Of a stretch of 64,000 bases of DNA, positions 27,371 through 36,421 are shown piece by piece. The stretch spans positions 1 through 64,000 of the forward strand of contig NZ_BJYT01000013.1 in NCBI RefSeq assembly GCF_007991655.1, written 5' to 3'. Source of the DNA: Segetibacter aerophilus (lineage in GTDB: Bacteria; Bacteroidota; Bacteroidia; Chitinophagales; Chitinophagaceae). The notes beneath the pieces are model-generated. The model was not told where the DNA came from, made no database searches, and saw nothing but the letters and a program-made list of their open reading frames with translations. The first letter of the stretch is position 1. Each line of letters starts with the position of its first letter. The position numbers were made by a program, and so were the translations under genes.

Positions 27371-30181
27371 TTATTCGATAGGGAAAAATATTTTGAAGGT
27401 TGTTCCTTTGCCAGGTTGACTTTCCGCTCTAATAAAGCCTTTGTGGTTTTCAACAACTTTCCTCACAATAGCGAGGCCAATCCCAGTGCCTTCGTACTCC
27501 GCTTTACCGTGCAGTCTCTGAAACATTTTAAAGATTTGATCCGCATACGCCTGGTCAAATCCAATCCCGTTATCAGTGATCTCGATCAGGTTGTACTTCC
27601 GGTTTTCATCTATCTCCGGATGGTCAGGGTGCGCCTCAGCTTCACCAACTACTGAAGCAGTAATGATTATTACAGGACGAACACCAGGTTGGCTAAATTT
27701 TAAAGCATTTGTAATGAGGTTTTGAAATACTTGTTGAATTTGCCTTCTATGTCCCTTGATTGTTGGGAGAGTTTCTGCTATTATCTGCGCGTTCTTTTCG
27801 GCGACTGCTACCTCAAGATCTTCTAACACCTGCAGTACTTTTTTATTAAGATCGATGTTTTCTAAACTTGTATTTGTGGTCGAAGCATGAGAGAATTCCA
27901 ACAAATCGTTGATGAGCAATTGCATTCTTTCAGTAGCTTTTTCCATCCGCTGAAAGTAGTGTTGGTCCTCTTCTGAAAGTCTTCCCGCAAGGTTATTTTT
28001 AAGGCGGTCAGAAAAGGTTCTGATTTTTCTTATAGGCTCTTTTAAATCGTGCGATGCAGCGTAGGCAAAATCTTCCAAATTCGAATTAGACCTTTTAAGT
28101 TCCCGGATGGTTCGCTCCAGTTCAAGCTGGGACTTCTTATTTGAAGTTACGTCAGTAAAAATATGAATTAGGTGATTGTCATCCATCTTAGAAAGGGTGA
28201 GTTCAAGCCATCGACCGGCGGCTTCCAGGTAGTATTGAATAAGCGAAGGATTGCCAGATTCCAATGTTTCTATACAAGCCTGTCCGTAGGGCGAATTAAA
28301 GATGTTAGGATCCATTTCGAGCGCTCTCTTAGACAAGTAAACCTCTTTGGGAATACCCACCGACTTTACTGCAGATGCATTAGCTAGAATAGTTCTGGCG
28401 TCATACACTTTACCCTGTTCATCTTTAATTAATTCGCTGACAGAAATTCCATTGGACGAATTTTCTAAAATATTATCTAACAGGTTCTTCTGGTTCTCGA
28501 GGTCCCTGGTCCTTTCCTTCACCTTTTCTTCAAGCAGGTCTGAAGCCTTCTTTTGGTCGTCGATATCGGTGCAGGTACCATACCATTTGTAGATTTTGCC
28601 TGCTTCATCTTTCAAAGGCAAAGCCCGTCCAAGGAACCAGCGATATTTGCCGTCAAAACGTTTAAAGCGGTATTCAATTTCGTAGGGGTTGCCGGTTTCC
28701 AAACTGTGCTTCCATGCTTCCCCGGCCCTTTGCTGATCGTCCGGATGCAACACTGTATTCCAACCCGTATCCTTTGACTGATCGTAGGTCAACCCGGTGT
28801 AATCGTACCATCGCTTATTGTAAAACTCGTGATAGCCGTCAGGCTTGGTTGCCCAAATTATCTGGGGCATAAAATCGGTAACAAACTTAAATTCTTTGTT
28901 ACTCTCTTCGACTTTAATTCGGGCAGTTACCTGCTCGGTCACTTCAGTGGCAACCACCATTACTCCTGTAATCTTTCCACTTTCATTAACAGCGGTAAAA
29001 GCCAGTTTGAAGTAACGCCATTCAACTAATCCGTGACTTATAAAAGGAACGCGCCGCTCGTCGTTTACGTAAGGTTCGCCAGTCTCGTAAACTGTGTTTA
29101 GATTAGTAATAATGGAATGACTTTTTATTTCCGGTAGAACTTCCAGAAGCGGCTTCCCAATTACTGCTTCGGTCTTGTTAATCAGTTTGAGCATGCTCCG
29201 GTTGACTGTATCAAAAATCATATCGGGTCCGTTGAAAATAAGCATCGCCACCGGCGCAGTATTGATGATATTTCGGAAGTTTTTATCTTTTTGAATAAGT
29301 AACTCTTCGTTCTTTTTACGCTCCGTAATGTCTTGCATCGAACCGAGCATTCTATAGGGCTTACCGTTCTCGTCATGTAATATGTAGCCACGATCCAGCA
29401 CAGTTGCGTAACCGCCATCTTTTCTTGCAAAACGATATTCTGCTAACCACTGAGTGCCACCTTCGTCAATTACCGCATGTATGCTTTTCACTACCCATTC
29501 ACGATCCTCGGGATGCAGGCGAGAGGTCCACGCCTCAATAGTCGCGCCCTTCTCTTTCTCGCTGTAGCCAAAAAGCTCTTTAAAACCTTCGTTCCACCAC
29601 ATATCATCAGTAAGCAGGTTCCAATCCCAAATTGCATCCTGCGTTGCTTTGGCCACCAGTTCAAATCGTTCCCTGGCCTCCGAAAGGTCATTAGATTGTT
29701 CTTTGATACGGCGGTCCAAATCCTGGTTCAGACGTTGCAATTCTTCCAGCTCTTTAAGGTTAATGACTATAGCGTTTGCCGGTGAACCTTCTTGTTCCGC
29801 GGGATTATTTATTAGAACCAATGCTTCTACTGTCGAAAGTAATTTTACTAATCTATCCGCAATGCCTTCCATTTCGTCCAAACCTATCCTTGCTTCCGTT
29901 ACCTTACCAGCTTTATATAAATCCACCAATTTTTTAGCCACTGTGTGAAGTGTTGTATGCACTTGCTCGAGTTCGTGCATTTCGGCAATGTCAGCATAAG
30001 CACTTAATGCATGACCATAGATCCATTTTCCAACCGAACATTCAAGGTGAGAAACTACGGGAGTTTCATCAAGGCTAGCCCCATATAATATCGACCGTAG
30101 CCTTGTCTTAAAAAGCAGATGTTTAGCGCGAGCTTGCTCAAAATCAAATCTAATCCAACTGCCTTCCTGTTCCTTGTTCAT
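27371..30181 (-). CDS. CZB-multi-PAS sensor histidine kinase
   Basis: The 936-residue cytosolic protein begins with a chemoreceptor zinc-binding (CZB) domain (about 8-115) with His21 (RAKHLLFK), the Cys motif HLECSVGKW and a further His-rich helix. It is followed by a coiled coil and four or five PAS/PAC domains (including LNTVLHPDDQQRAGEAW and IEYRFKRFDGKYRWFLG), then HisKA with His711 (AASHDLKEPIRKI) and HATPase_c (DNGIGFD, GTGIGLAI). There is no receiver domain or membrane span. CZB domains in chemoreceptors bind zinc and respond to hypochlorous acid; here one probably tunes a kinase. A possible -7 box (TAAATTTG, minus strand, 30214-30221) lies upstream. Confidence 0.92.
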   Translation of the reverse strand: MNKEQEGSWIRFDFEQARAKHLLFKTRLRSILYGASLDETPVVSHLECSVGKWIYGHALSAYADIAEMHELEQVHTTLHTVAKKLVDLYKAGKVTEARIGLDEMEGIADRLVKLLSTVEALVLINNPAEQEGSPANAIVINLKELEELQRLNQDLDRRIKEQSNDLSEARERFELVAKATQDAIWDWNLLTDDMWWNEGFKELFGYSEKEKGATIEAWTSRLHPEDREWVVKSIHAVIDEGGTQWLAEYRFARKDGGYATVLDRGYILHDENGKPYRMLGSMQDITERKKNEELLIQKDKNFRNIINTAPVAMLIFNGPDMIFDTVNRSMLKLINKTEAVIGKPLLEVLPEIKSHSIITNLNTVYETGEPYVNDERRVPFISHGLVEWRYFKLAFTAVNESGKITGVMVVATEVTEQVTARIKVEESNKEFKFVTDFMPQIIWATKPDGYHEFYNKRWYDYTGLTYDQSKDTGWNTVLHPDDQQRAGEAWKHSLETGNPYEIEYRFKRFDGKYRWFLGRALPLKDEAGKIYKWYGTCTDIDDQKKASDLLEEKVKERTRDLENQKNLLDNILENSSNGISVSELIKDEQGKVYDARTILANASAVKSVGIPKEVYLSKRALEMDPNIFNSPYGQACIETLESGNPSLIQYYLEAAGRWLELTLSKMDDNHLIHIFTDVTSNKKSQLELERTIRELKRSNSNLEDFAYAASHDLKEPIRKIRTFSDRLKNNLAGRLSEEDQHYFQRMEKATERMQLLINDLLEFSHASTTNTSLENIDLNKKVLQVLEDLEVAVAEKNAQIIAETLPTIKGHRRQIQQVFQNLITNALKFSQPGVRPVIIITASVVGEAEAHPDHPEIDENRKYNLIEITDNGIGFDQAYADQIFKMFQRLHGKAEYEGTGIGLAIVRKVVENHKGFIRAESQPGKGTTFKIFFPIE

Positions 30182-30432
30182 ATTTACGAGGTGAGTTAAA
30201 TTAAAGCGGATTGCAAATTTAGAAAGAAAGATGGTTGGTAAAGTACCTACACTTCGAGCACGGGCGCTGATTAGTGGCAGGTCCTGTCTACCCTTTGCCT
30301 TTTACGTCGCGTTCAAACATACCGATATTTCAGGAACGAAGTTTAATTGTAGTAATATGAATGAGATTGTTGGAAGGAGTAGACTTTGTATAAGAGCGCA
30401 AAGCTTTGGAGCTTTTTATCAGTTAATTTGAA

Positions 30433-30612
30433 TTAACCCAATTTTTTGACTGCCTCTTCCCAGAGGTTACAGATGAAGTTTAGTTGAGACCAACGCGCAT
30501 ACAATACTTTGACAGTCATATCTGACTCATTTTTTGCTTTGGCAACCATATATTTTCTTCTTGCTAACCTCATTTTAACCTGTTGTTTTTTCAGTTTGGC
30601 TTTGATATCCAT
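30433..30612 (-). CDS. Small basic hypothetical protein (59 aa)
   Basis: An ATG at 30612 opens a 59-codon frame ending with TAA at 30433. The N-terminus is strongly basic (MDIKAKLKKQQVKMRLARRK) and the C-terminus forms an amphipathic helix (WSQLNFICNLWEEAVKK). The composition looks like a real protein and the frame is the only one in about 1 kb of otherwise empty sequence. I do not recognise it, and no strong ribosome-binding site is visible; Bacteroidota often lack one. Confidence 0.4.
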   Translation of the reverse strand: MDIKAKLKKQQVKMRLARRKYMVAKAKNESDMTVKVLYARWSQLNFICNLWEEAVKKLG

Positions 30613-31296
30613 TAAAACGTATTAATCGGTAGTAATTTAAATCTTGCTAGTATTTATACCTAGTAAAACTACCATTAACATTTGAAATTCAAAATGAAAG
30701 TTGAGGAGATTTGTGGTGGGAATGGGGTTCGTTGGAGGAGAAGGGAATGCACTATCTGCTTTAATATGATGGTTTCAAAGCCCTTAATGCTCCAAGTGCG
30801 AAATTCGAACAGGCTTGAAAAATCGCCAGCAATTTAGCAACTACAAAAAATCGACTAAAAAAGATCCAAAGCTTAAGTCGACAGGATTTATTTAAAAGCA
30901 ATTAAAGCAGCGGAAGGCTTACCGGAATTACCGAAAGCACCAAGGGCGTAATTTTGTCAGTTATTGTAGGCCCAAGGTTTTCAGTACAATACAACAATAA
31001 AGCTTCGATTACTTAAACTCCAGCTGCTTTTATGTACATCAATTAATCGTTCGCTTTTAATTCGACAATCAAACTGTGCTTTTTTAGTATTGACATTTTT
31101 GATACCACTTTTGTAAAAGCCCATATTTACATTCCACTAGTTGCCGCCCGATATTTAGCTACATCTAATCATACGGTAAAGTTGAGTGAACATGCAAGTT
31201 AATAATCCTTCTATCCTTCACACAATTATAACTAGACTTAGTCGTTTAAAGCTGTGGCTTATTTTGAATGTTTTTTCTAAAGCGATGATTATTAAC
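30613..31296. other. Intergenic region, possible decayed sequence
   Basis: Across 684 bases only short Lys-rich frames without start codons appear (for example around 30820-30890 and 30890-30950). They may be remnants of an old gene. No RNA gene, repeat or promoter is convincing. Confidence 0.4.
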
Positions 31297-31911
31297 ATGA
31301 GGTTTCTACGTATAAAAATAATAGGTGTCCTTCTTACCGGTGCTATTGTAAGTTCTATCCCAACATTAGCGCAGACACGTACCGAATTGAAGGAGGCTGA
31401 TAAACATATTGGTGAGACCGTGACAGTATGCGGTACCATTATAAGTGTCAAGCATCTTTATAATGTAAAGGATAAGCCCATTTTGGTAAATCTTGGAAAC
31501 GTGACGCAACACCTTGACGTAATAATTGCCACAGAAGAAGGAAGTATTGCGAGCCTCTCTGCTGATAGCTTACAATACAAAGATGCTTGTGTAACGGGTA
31601 AAATTTATTACTTCAAAGGAACAGAACACGTTTATCTGAAAGCAGAAAATATAAAACTGAAAGAATCTGAAATTGTTGCTTCAGTAGCCTTTAAAGAAAA
31701 GGAAGCCGAACAGTTTAGCACGCCTTATATATTATCGGCAACTGAAAAAAGTAATGTCAAAAAGACGATAGCCCTGGATAGTAAAAGGCCCGACCCTAAA
31801 TCGACTGCGCTTTTGATTAGATATATTAAGCTTGGAAAGATTGTTTCCTTTAAAGAGAAAAAAGGAAAGAAAATTTATATTGTCCAGTTTAAAGAGTATA
31901 AGAAAAATTAA
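31297..31911 (+). CDS. Exported OB-fold-like hypothetical protein
   Basis: I choose the ATG at 31297 (204 residues) because a signal peptide follows it (MRFLRIKIIGVLLTG...LAQ). The upstream frame to 31186 encodes an unrelated segment. The domain from about residue 30 to 120 (HIGETVTVCGTIISVKHL, ACVTGKIYYFKGTEHVYL) looks like a nucleic-acid-type OB fold as found in small Bacteroidota exported proteins. The C-terminus is Lys-rich. The function is unknown. Its last four bases overlap the leftward GT2 gene. Confidence 0.6.
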   Translation: MRFLRIKIIGVLLTGAIVSSIPTLAQTRTELKEADKHIGETVTVCGTIISVKHLYNVKDKPILVNLGNVTQHLDVIIATEEGSIASLSADSLQYKDACVTGKIYYFKGTEHVYLKAENIKLKESEIVASVAFKEKEAEQFSTPYILSATEKSNVKKTIALDSKRPDPKSTALLIRYIKLGKIVSFKEKKGKKIYIVQFKEYKKN

Positions 31912-32693
31912 CTGGGTACTCTTTTGAAGTTTACGTCATAATTATATTTTACTTGCCTGTAAGTTTTACGAACAAGCGAGATCATTGGGTTATTACTGGT
32001 TCTCCAGCGCTTTTCCGTCCAGGTGCTCGGCTCGGTGGCAGAATTCTCCTGTATAAACAAGGTTTTAAATTCATTAAAAAACAGCCCTTTTCCTTTTTTT
32101 TGAATGAAGGAAACACACTTTGTATACTCTGTCTTCCTTGAATTTAAGTGTTCTGGGTAGCGACCGAACTTCTCTAAAAAATTACTTCTCCTCAGGTGCG
32201 GGTGATCGCTGTAATAGTGAAGCTTCATTGTTTTTAATCCCCAACGACTATATACCATTTCCGAAAATCCTTTGTCAAAAGGCTTCAAGTACGGGTAGGG
32301 TGAATAGGCATAGAACCTAACCAAATCCCACTTGGTGTCCGAACTCATAATATTTACTGCGTCTAGAAAATGGTTGGCAAAGACAGACGTAGGTATGAAG
32401 TCTTCCTGTACATAAAGTGTATAAGGGGTCTTAACCGCGTCCTGCCCTTTATTGATATTATTTCCGAGACCCTTGTTCTTCTGCGTGGTGATGAGCTGAA
32501 AGGAATATCGGTTCTCTAATTCCTTAACCGCTTCCAGGTGTTCTGGCAGACTTCCATCGTCAGACACTACGATGTCTCCAAATTTACAACTCCTTTCTTT
32601 GAAGGTTTGCAATAAACGCTCGAGAGAACTACTCCTGTTATAATGGGTAATCAGCAAAGTGACATCTGGAAAAAAGTAGTTTGTAGTAGACAT
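31908..32693 (-). CDS. Glycosyltransferase family 2 (EPS locus left flank)
   Basis: The 261-residue enzyme (ATG 32693; a TTG at 32711 is possible) has a GT-A nucleotide-sugar domain: VTLLITHYNRSSSLERLL at the N-terminus, VVSDDGS next and a DxD-like segment (YVQEDF). It probably transfers a sugar to a growing EPS repeat unit in the cytosol. It lies 29 bases after the acyltransferase gene 32723-33358 and shares its direction. Confidence 0.85.
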   Translation of the reverse strand: MSTTNYFFPDVTLLITHYNRSSSLERLLQTFKERSCKFGDIVVSDDGSLPEHLEAVKELENRYSFQLITTQKNKGLGNNINKGQDAVKTPYTLYVQEDFIPTSVFANHFLDAVNIMSSDTKWDLVRFYAYSPYPYLKPFDKGFSEMVYSRWGLKTMKLHYYSDHPHLRRSNFLEKFGRYPEHLNSRKTEYTKCVSFIQKKGKGLFFNEFKTLFIQENSATEPSTWTEKRWRTSNNPMISLVRKTYRQVKYNYDVNFKRVPS

Positions 32694-32722
32694 GGAGTTA
32701 TGGGTTAGCAATCGAATTACGA

Positions 32723-33358
32723 TTAAAGACTTATGGGGTTTTTAGTAACAACGCCAATCCACTCGTTTGTTTCGAAGCTGTATTGTTTAATTATTTTAGC
32801 GGGATTACCAGCGGCTACACAATAAGGAGGAATACTTTTCGTAACAACAGATCCTGCAGCGATAACACAGTGTTTACCAATAGTGACCCCTGCAGTTATA
32901 ACGCTGTTTGCACCGATCCAGCAGTTATCTTCTATAATTATTTTTCTTGTCGTTATCCCCTGCTCCCTAACAGGCAAAGCAACATCCTGGTACTTGTGAT
33001 TTAACCCGCTTACTACAATGTTTTGAGCCAGTATAATATTGCTGCCTATTTCTACGGGGCCAATGATTACATTACCTAATCCAATCAAAGTATTATCTCC
33101 TATCACCACATCTCCTACCCCGTTATTTATAGTTGAAAAATCTTCAATTACAGAACTCTCTCCAATTTCAAAATAATTGAAGGGCACAACGTCTAACCTC
33201 ACCCTTCTTCTTATTACGGAGCTTCTTTTTTGTTTATGAAAAAAGGGGTTTACAAACCAGCTTACCCACAATCTTGGCCTCGCTTCGTTTGCGGGTATTA
33301 ATAGCCTGTGAACAATCTTTTTAAGCCTCTTATTATTTTTTAAAAAATTAAAATTCAT
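32723..33358 (-). CDS. Hexapeptide-repeat acyltransferase
   Basis: The 211-residue protein has a left-handed beta-helix of hexapeptide repeats (GVGDVVIGDNTLIGLGNVI, NCWIGANSVITAGVTIG, HCVIAAGSVVTKSI) with the His-Asn type active-site loop (VVSGLNHKYQ). It most likely O- or N-acetylates an EPS sugar. It is divergent from the main EPS operon across a 205-base gap, which should hold both promoters. Confidence 0.9.
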   Translation of the reverse strand: MNFNFLKNNKRLKKIVHRLLIPANEARPRLWVSWFVNPFFHKQKRSSVIRRRVRLDVVPFNYFEIGESSVIEDFSTINNGVGDVVIGDNTLIGLGNVIIGPVEIGSNIILAQNIVVSGLNHKYQDVALPVREQGITTRKIIIEDNCWIGANSVITAGVTIGKHCVIAAGSVVTKSIPPYCVAAGNPAKIIKQYSFETNEWIGVVTKNPISL

Positions 33359-33563
33359 TATCCCCTTATGTTATTAACCAGTTGTATTAATACGAAATAA
33401 AACAAGCTCAAAACCCGTTATAGCATCTATTGATTACAAGCGGGTATAAATAGTTGCAGTTTGTGCAGCAAAATCTTTTTTAAAGGAGTTGCATCATATT
33501 TTACTTTCTTGTCATCATACTAGCAACCAATTTTTTGAGAATCCTTTTTATCGTAATCCAAGT

Positions 33564-34247
33564 ATGTATCGTTTTATCTTACTCTTATGCATCCTGTTCT
33601 TTTCTGTTGTTCCTAAGGTTGAGGCGCAGGAAACTATGTTAAACGAAATATCTTACCCTTATCTAGACACACTTATTCGTATTTCCAAAGGCTACTATGC
33701 CCGGATGAAAGTATTCGAAGCGCAGATAAACATAGCTGAACTAAATGTAAAAAAATCTAAAGCATCGCTTCTTGATGTCATCAACCTTAACTACTTATAC
33801 AGTCCTAAGAATACTACCACTTTAATAAATCCTTCTCTATTAAATGGATACCAGGTTGGCGTGGGAATTAACATTGGCACGTTACTACAGAAACCTACCC
33901 AGGTTAAAATAGCAAAGAAAGAGCTGGAGATCACATGGCTGCAAAAAGATGAGTATTCTTACCTGCTTGAGGCGACGGTGAAAGAACGCTATTTTAAGTA
34001 TATACAATCGTTATCTACACTTAAACTAATAGCCCAGTCTGAGATTGATGTGCAGAGCGTTCTCGTATCGGTACGAAACAAGTTTCAAAAAGGCGAGGAA
34101 ACGTTCGGCAACTATTCTGCCGCTTTAGTAGCATATACGAATCAGAATCAAGCCAAAGTAGCTGCAGAAGCAGAAGTGTTTATTGCAAAGGCAAGGTTGG
34201 AGGAATTAATTGGGAACACGCTAGAATCTGTAAAACAATGGCAATAG
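33564..34247 (+). CDS. TolC-like outer-membrane protein of EPS export
   Basis: I start at ATG 33564 (MYRFILLLCILFF...VEAQ signal peptide, 227 residues); the frame continues to a TTG at 33489. The mature protein is made of long helices interrupted by a short beta segment (NLNYLYSPKNTTTLINPSLLNGYQVGVGI, shown partly), as in one half of a TolC channel. It is only about half of TolC length, so it would have to trimerise or hexamerise to form a complete barrel. It overlaps the Wzc-like gene by ten bases, and is the first gene of the main operon. No Wza-type exporter is present, so this may take that role. Confidence 0.65.
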   Translation: MYRFILLLCILFFSVVPKVEAQETMLNEISYPYLDTLIRISKGYYARMKVFEAQINIAELNVKKSKASLLDVINLNYLYSPKNTTTLINPSLLNGYQVGVGINIGTLLQKPTQVKIAKKELEITWLQKDEYSYLLEATVKERYFKYIQSLSTLKLIAQSEIDVQSVLVSVRNKFQKGEETFGNYSAALVAYTNQNQAKVAAEAEVFIAKARLEELIGNTLESVKQWQ

Positions 34248-36421
34248 AAAATTTTATAAAAGTTCTTTTAAGGCATAAGATAGCGCTGCTGATTATTCCA
34301 ATGATCGCTGTTGCTGCTACTTACTATTTTCTGAAAGACTCTCCGGAGACTTATACATCTCGTGCACGAATTGCCACCGGCATTATCGATGGATCGAACG
34401 CACTTATGAATGGAAAGAGTGTGCCGGAGGTTCAGGTCAACCAGGAGTTTGGCAACATCATCCAAACCATGACGCTGAAAAAGGTTTTGAACCAGGTGTC
34501 GTATCAATTGGCCTTGCACGATCTTTCTACCGAAAAACCTTTCCGTCAAACAGGAAATCTATTGACACACCTCAGCCCAGGTGAAAAAAGGCAGGCTATT
34601 GAAATCCTTACAAATAAATATAACAAGAGGGAGGAGCTCTTTTTAAACAATCCTCAGGAAAATAAACTATCGCGGTTGCTGGCCTCCGTGGAGTATGACA
34701 GTGAATCGTTGCTTTCTGATCTCCTTATTTTAAGGGTTACTAATAGTGACTTTATTGATTTGACCTATGCAGCTGAAGAGCCCTTGCTTTCGGCTTTTGT
34801 TCTTAACACACTCTGTAAAGAAACGATAGCTTACTACACGGCAACCGTTAGTGACAACAACCGTAAATCCGTCGAGTTTTTAGATAGTCTTCTACAACAT
34901 AAGCAAGCGGTTCTACAAGAAAAAACAGCTTACCTCCGGGACTATAAAGTAAGAAATGGCATACTGGATGTGAATGGACAGGCAAGTACTCTAATCTCGC
35001 AAATTGCAGATTTTGAAACGAAGAAGCAGGATGCTCAAAAAAACATAAGCTCGTACCGGGGTGCATTAAGAAATATTGACAGCAGGTTCAACCCAAATGA
35101 CAGGAAGTTTTTTGAAAGCAGCGTTGCAAATCTAAACCAGGATATACTTGTCACCAGGGGCCGCCTAACAACAGTAAATAACGATTATATAAAAAGCGGT
35201 TTCGATCCTAAATACAAGGCGAGAGCAGACTCGTTGCAGTCAGTGCTTTCAAACCAGCTTAACAAAGTAAATGACAACTATAGCTACAATCCTACATCGT
35301 CTAAGCAGGAGCTGGTTGCACAAAAGCTCAACCTCGAAGTCTCCCTTGAACTTGCCAAGAATAGCGTGTCTTCGCTTGGCAGCGAGCTGAGCAGGCTAAA
35401 CAGCAGGCTGTATTCGCTTGTGCCCTACCAGGCAGCAATAAAACGCACTCAGGATGAGATTGACCTGGCCACAACTGAGTACACCGAATTATCAAAAAAG
35501 TACGAGCAGGCAAGAATGGACGCGAGTTTTACTGTAAAGCTAAGACAGGTTGAAGCGGCCACACCAGGCACTCCGAAACCATCTAAAAAGATGATGCTCG
35601 TCGTTTTATCGGGAATCATAACTTTTGGATTTTGCATCATGGTACTCTTCGTTTTATTTTTTCTGGATGACTCTATAAATGATGGCAACGAACTCGCTAA
35701 TCGTACAAAACAACCGGTATTAGGATCATTAAACCGACTTAAAAACGATAAGATCAATCTGACGGATATCTGGAACAACACAAGTGAAACTGGCGAATTA
35801 CAATATTTTAAAAGCTTACTTAGCAGCCTGCGATTTGAGTTAGATAATAACCTGAACAACAAAAAGGTAATAGCCATTACAAGCCTGGATGGAGATGAAG
35901 GCAAAACTTTCTTTGCCTTAAATCTTGCCTATGCTTACACTATGATCAACAAGAAAGTTCTTCTTATTGATGGCAATTTCGGACAACCTGAAATAACAGA
36001 AACTGTAAAGACTAATATTTACTTCGAGGACTATGTGCTTTCCGATAACACCGACAAGTCTCTGCTTAACCCCGAAAGTAATCTGACCATAATGGGCAAT
36101 AAGGGCAGCGATCTCTCCTTACTTGAGCTTAGTAGTCACCAGTTGATAGCAGAAAAAATAAAGACATTAAGAAATTTATTTGACGTTATTCTTATTGAGA
36201 CGCCATCGTTAAATAGACTGAATAAAGCCAAAGAATGGATCATGTTTGCAGACAAGGTAGTGCCAGTGTTTGCCGCAGCGAAAACTATCCGCAATACCAG
36301 CAACGGTGAAATTGATTACCTGGGAAGTTTAAATGGAAAATTATCGGGCTGGGTTCTTAACCGTTTTGATGGGAAAAAATTTGCAGTGAAAGGCAGGAAA
36401 GTTAAAACAGTAAAAGCGTGA
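34238..36421 (+). CDS. Wzc-like polysaccharide co-polymerase with degenerate BY-kinase domain
   Basis: The 727-residue inner-membrane protein has a Wzz-type N-terminal span (residues about 14-31), a long periplasmic coiled-coil region, a second span (about 449-472) and a C-terminal P-loop domain. The Walker A-like segment is GDEGKT (552-557), where classical BY-kinases have an EGKS/T motif after a Pro. Walker A' reads LLIDGNFGQP (575-584) instead of the usual ...DADxRxP, and the Walker B region is ILIETPS. No tyrosine-rich tail is present. The protein probably controls chain length and may lack kinase activity. Confidence 0.85.
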   Translation: MAIENFIKVLLRHKIALLIIPMIAVAATYYFLKDSPETYTSRARIATGIIDGSNALMNGKSVPEVQVNQEFGNIIQTMTLKKVLNQVSYQLALHDLSTEKPFRQTGNLLTHLSPGEKRQAIEILTNKYNKREELFLNNPQENKLSRLLASVEYDSESLLSDLLILRVTNSDFIDLTYAAEEPLLSAFVLNTLCKETIAYYTATVSDNNRKSVEFLDSLLQHKQAVLQEKTAYLRDYKVRNGILDVNGQASTLISQIADFETKKQDAQKNISSYRGALRNIDSRFNPNDRKFFESSVANLNQDILVTRGRLTTVNNDYIKSGFDPKYKARADSLQSVLSNQLNKVNDNYSYNPTSSKQELVAQKLNLEVSLELAKNSVSSLGSELSRLNSRLYSLVPYQAAIKRTQDEIDLATTEYTELSKKYEQARMDASFTVKLRQVEAATPGTPKPSKKMMLVVLSGIITFGFCIMVLFVLFFLDDSINDGNELANRTKQPVLGSLNRLKNDKINLTDIWNNTSETGELQYFKSLLSSLRFELDNNLNNKKVIAITSLDGDEGKTFFALNLAYAYTMINKKVLLIDGNFGQPEITETVKTNIYFEDYVLSDNTDKSLLNPESNLTIMGNKGSDLSLLELSSHQLIAEKIKTLRNLFDVILIETPSLNRLNKAKEWIMFADKVVPVFAAAKTIRNTSNGEIDYLGSLNGKLSGWVLNRFDGKKFAVKGRKVKTVKA

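Noticed and set aside
30231-30431. 66-codon rightward frame beside the large kinase
   Set aside because: Composition is not protein-like and it overlaps the probable promoter region of the kinase.
30820-30950. Lys-rich protein-like frames in the gap before 31297
   Set aside because: They lack start codons and are interrupted by stops within 20-30 codons.
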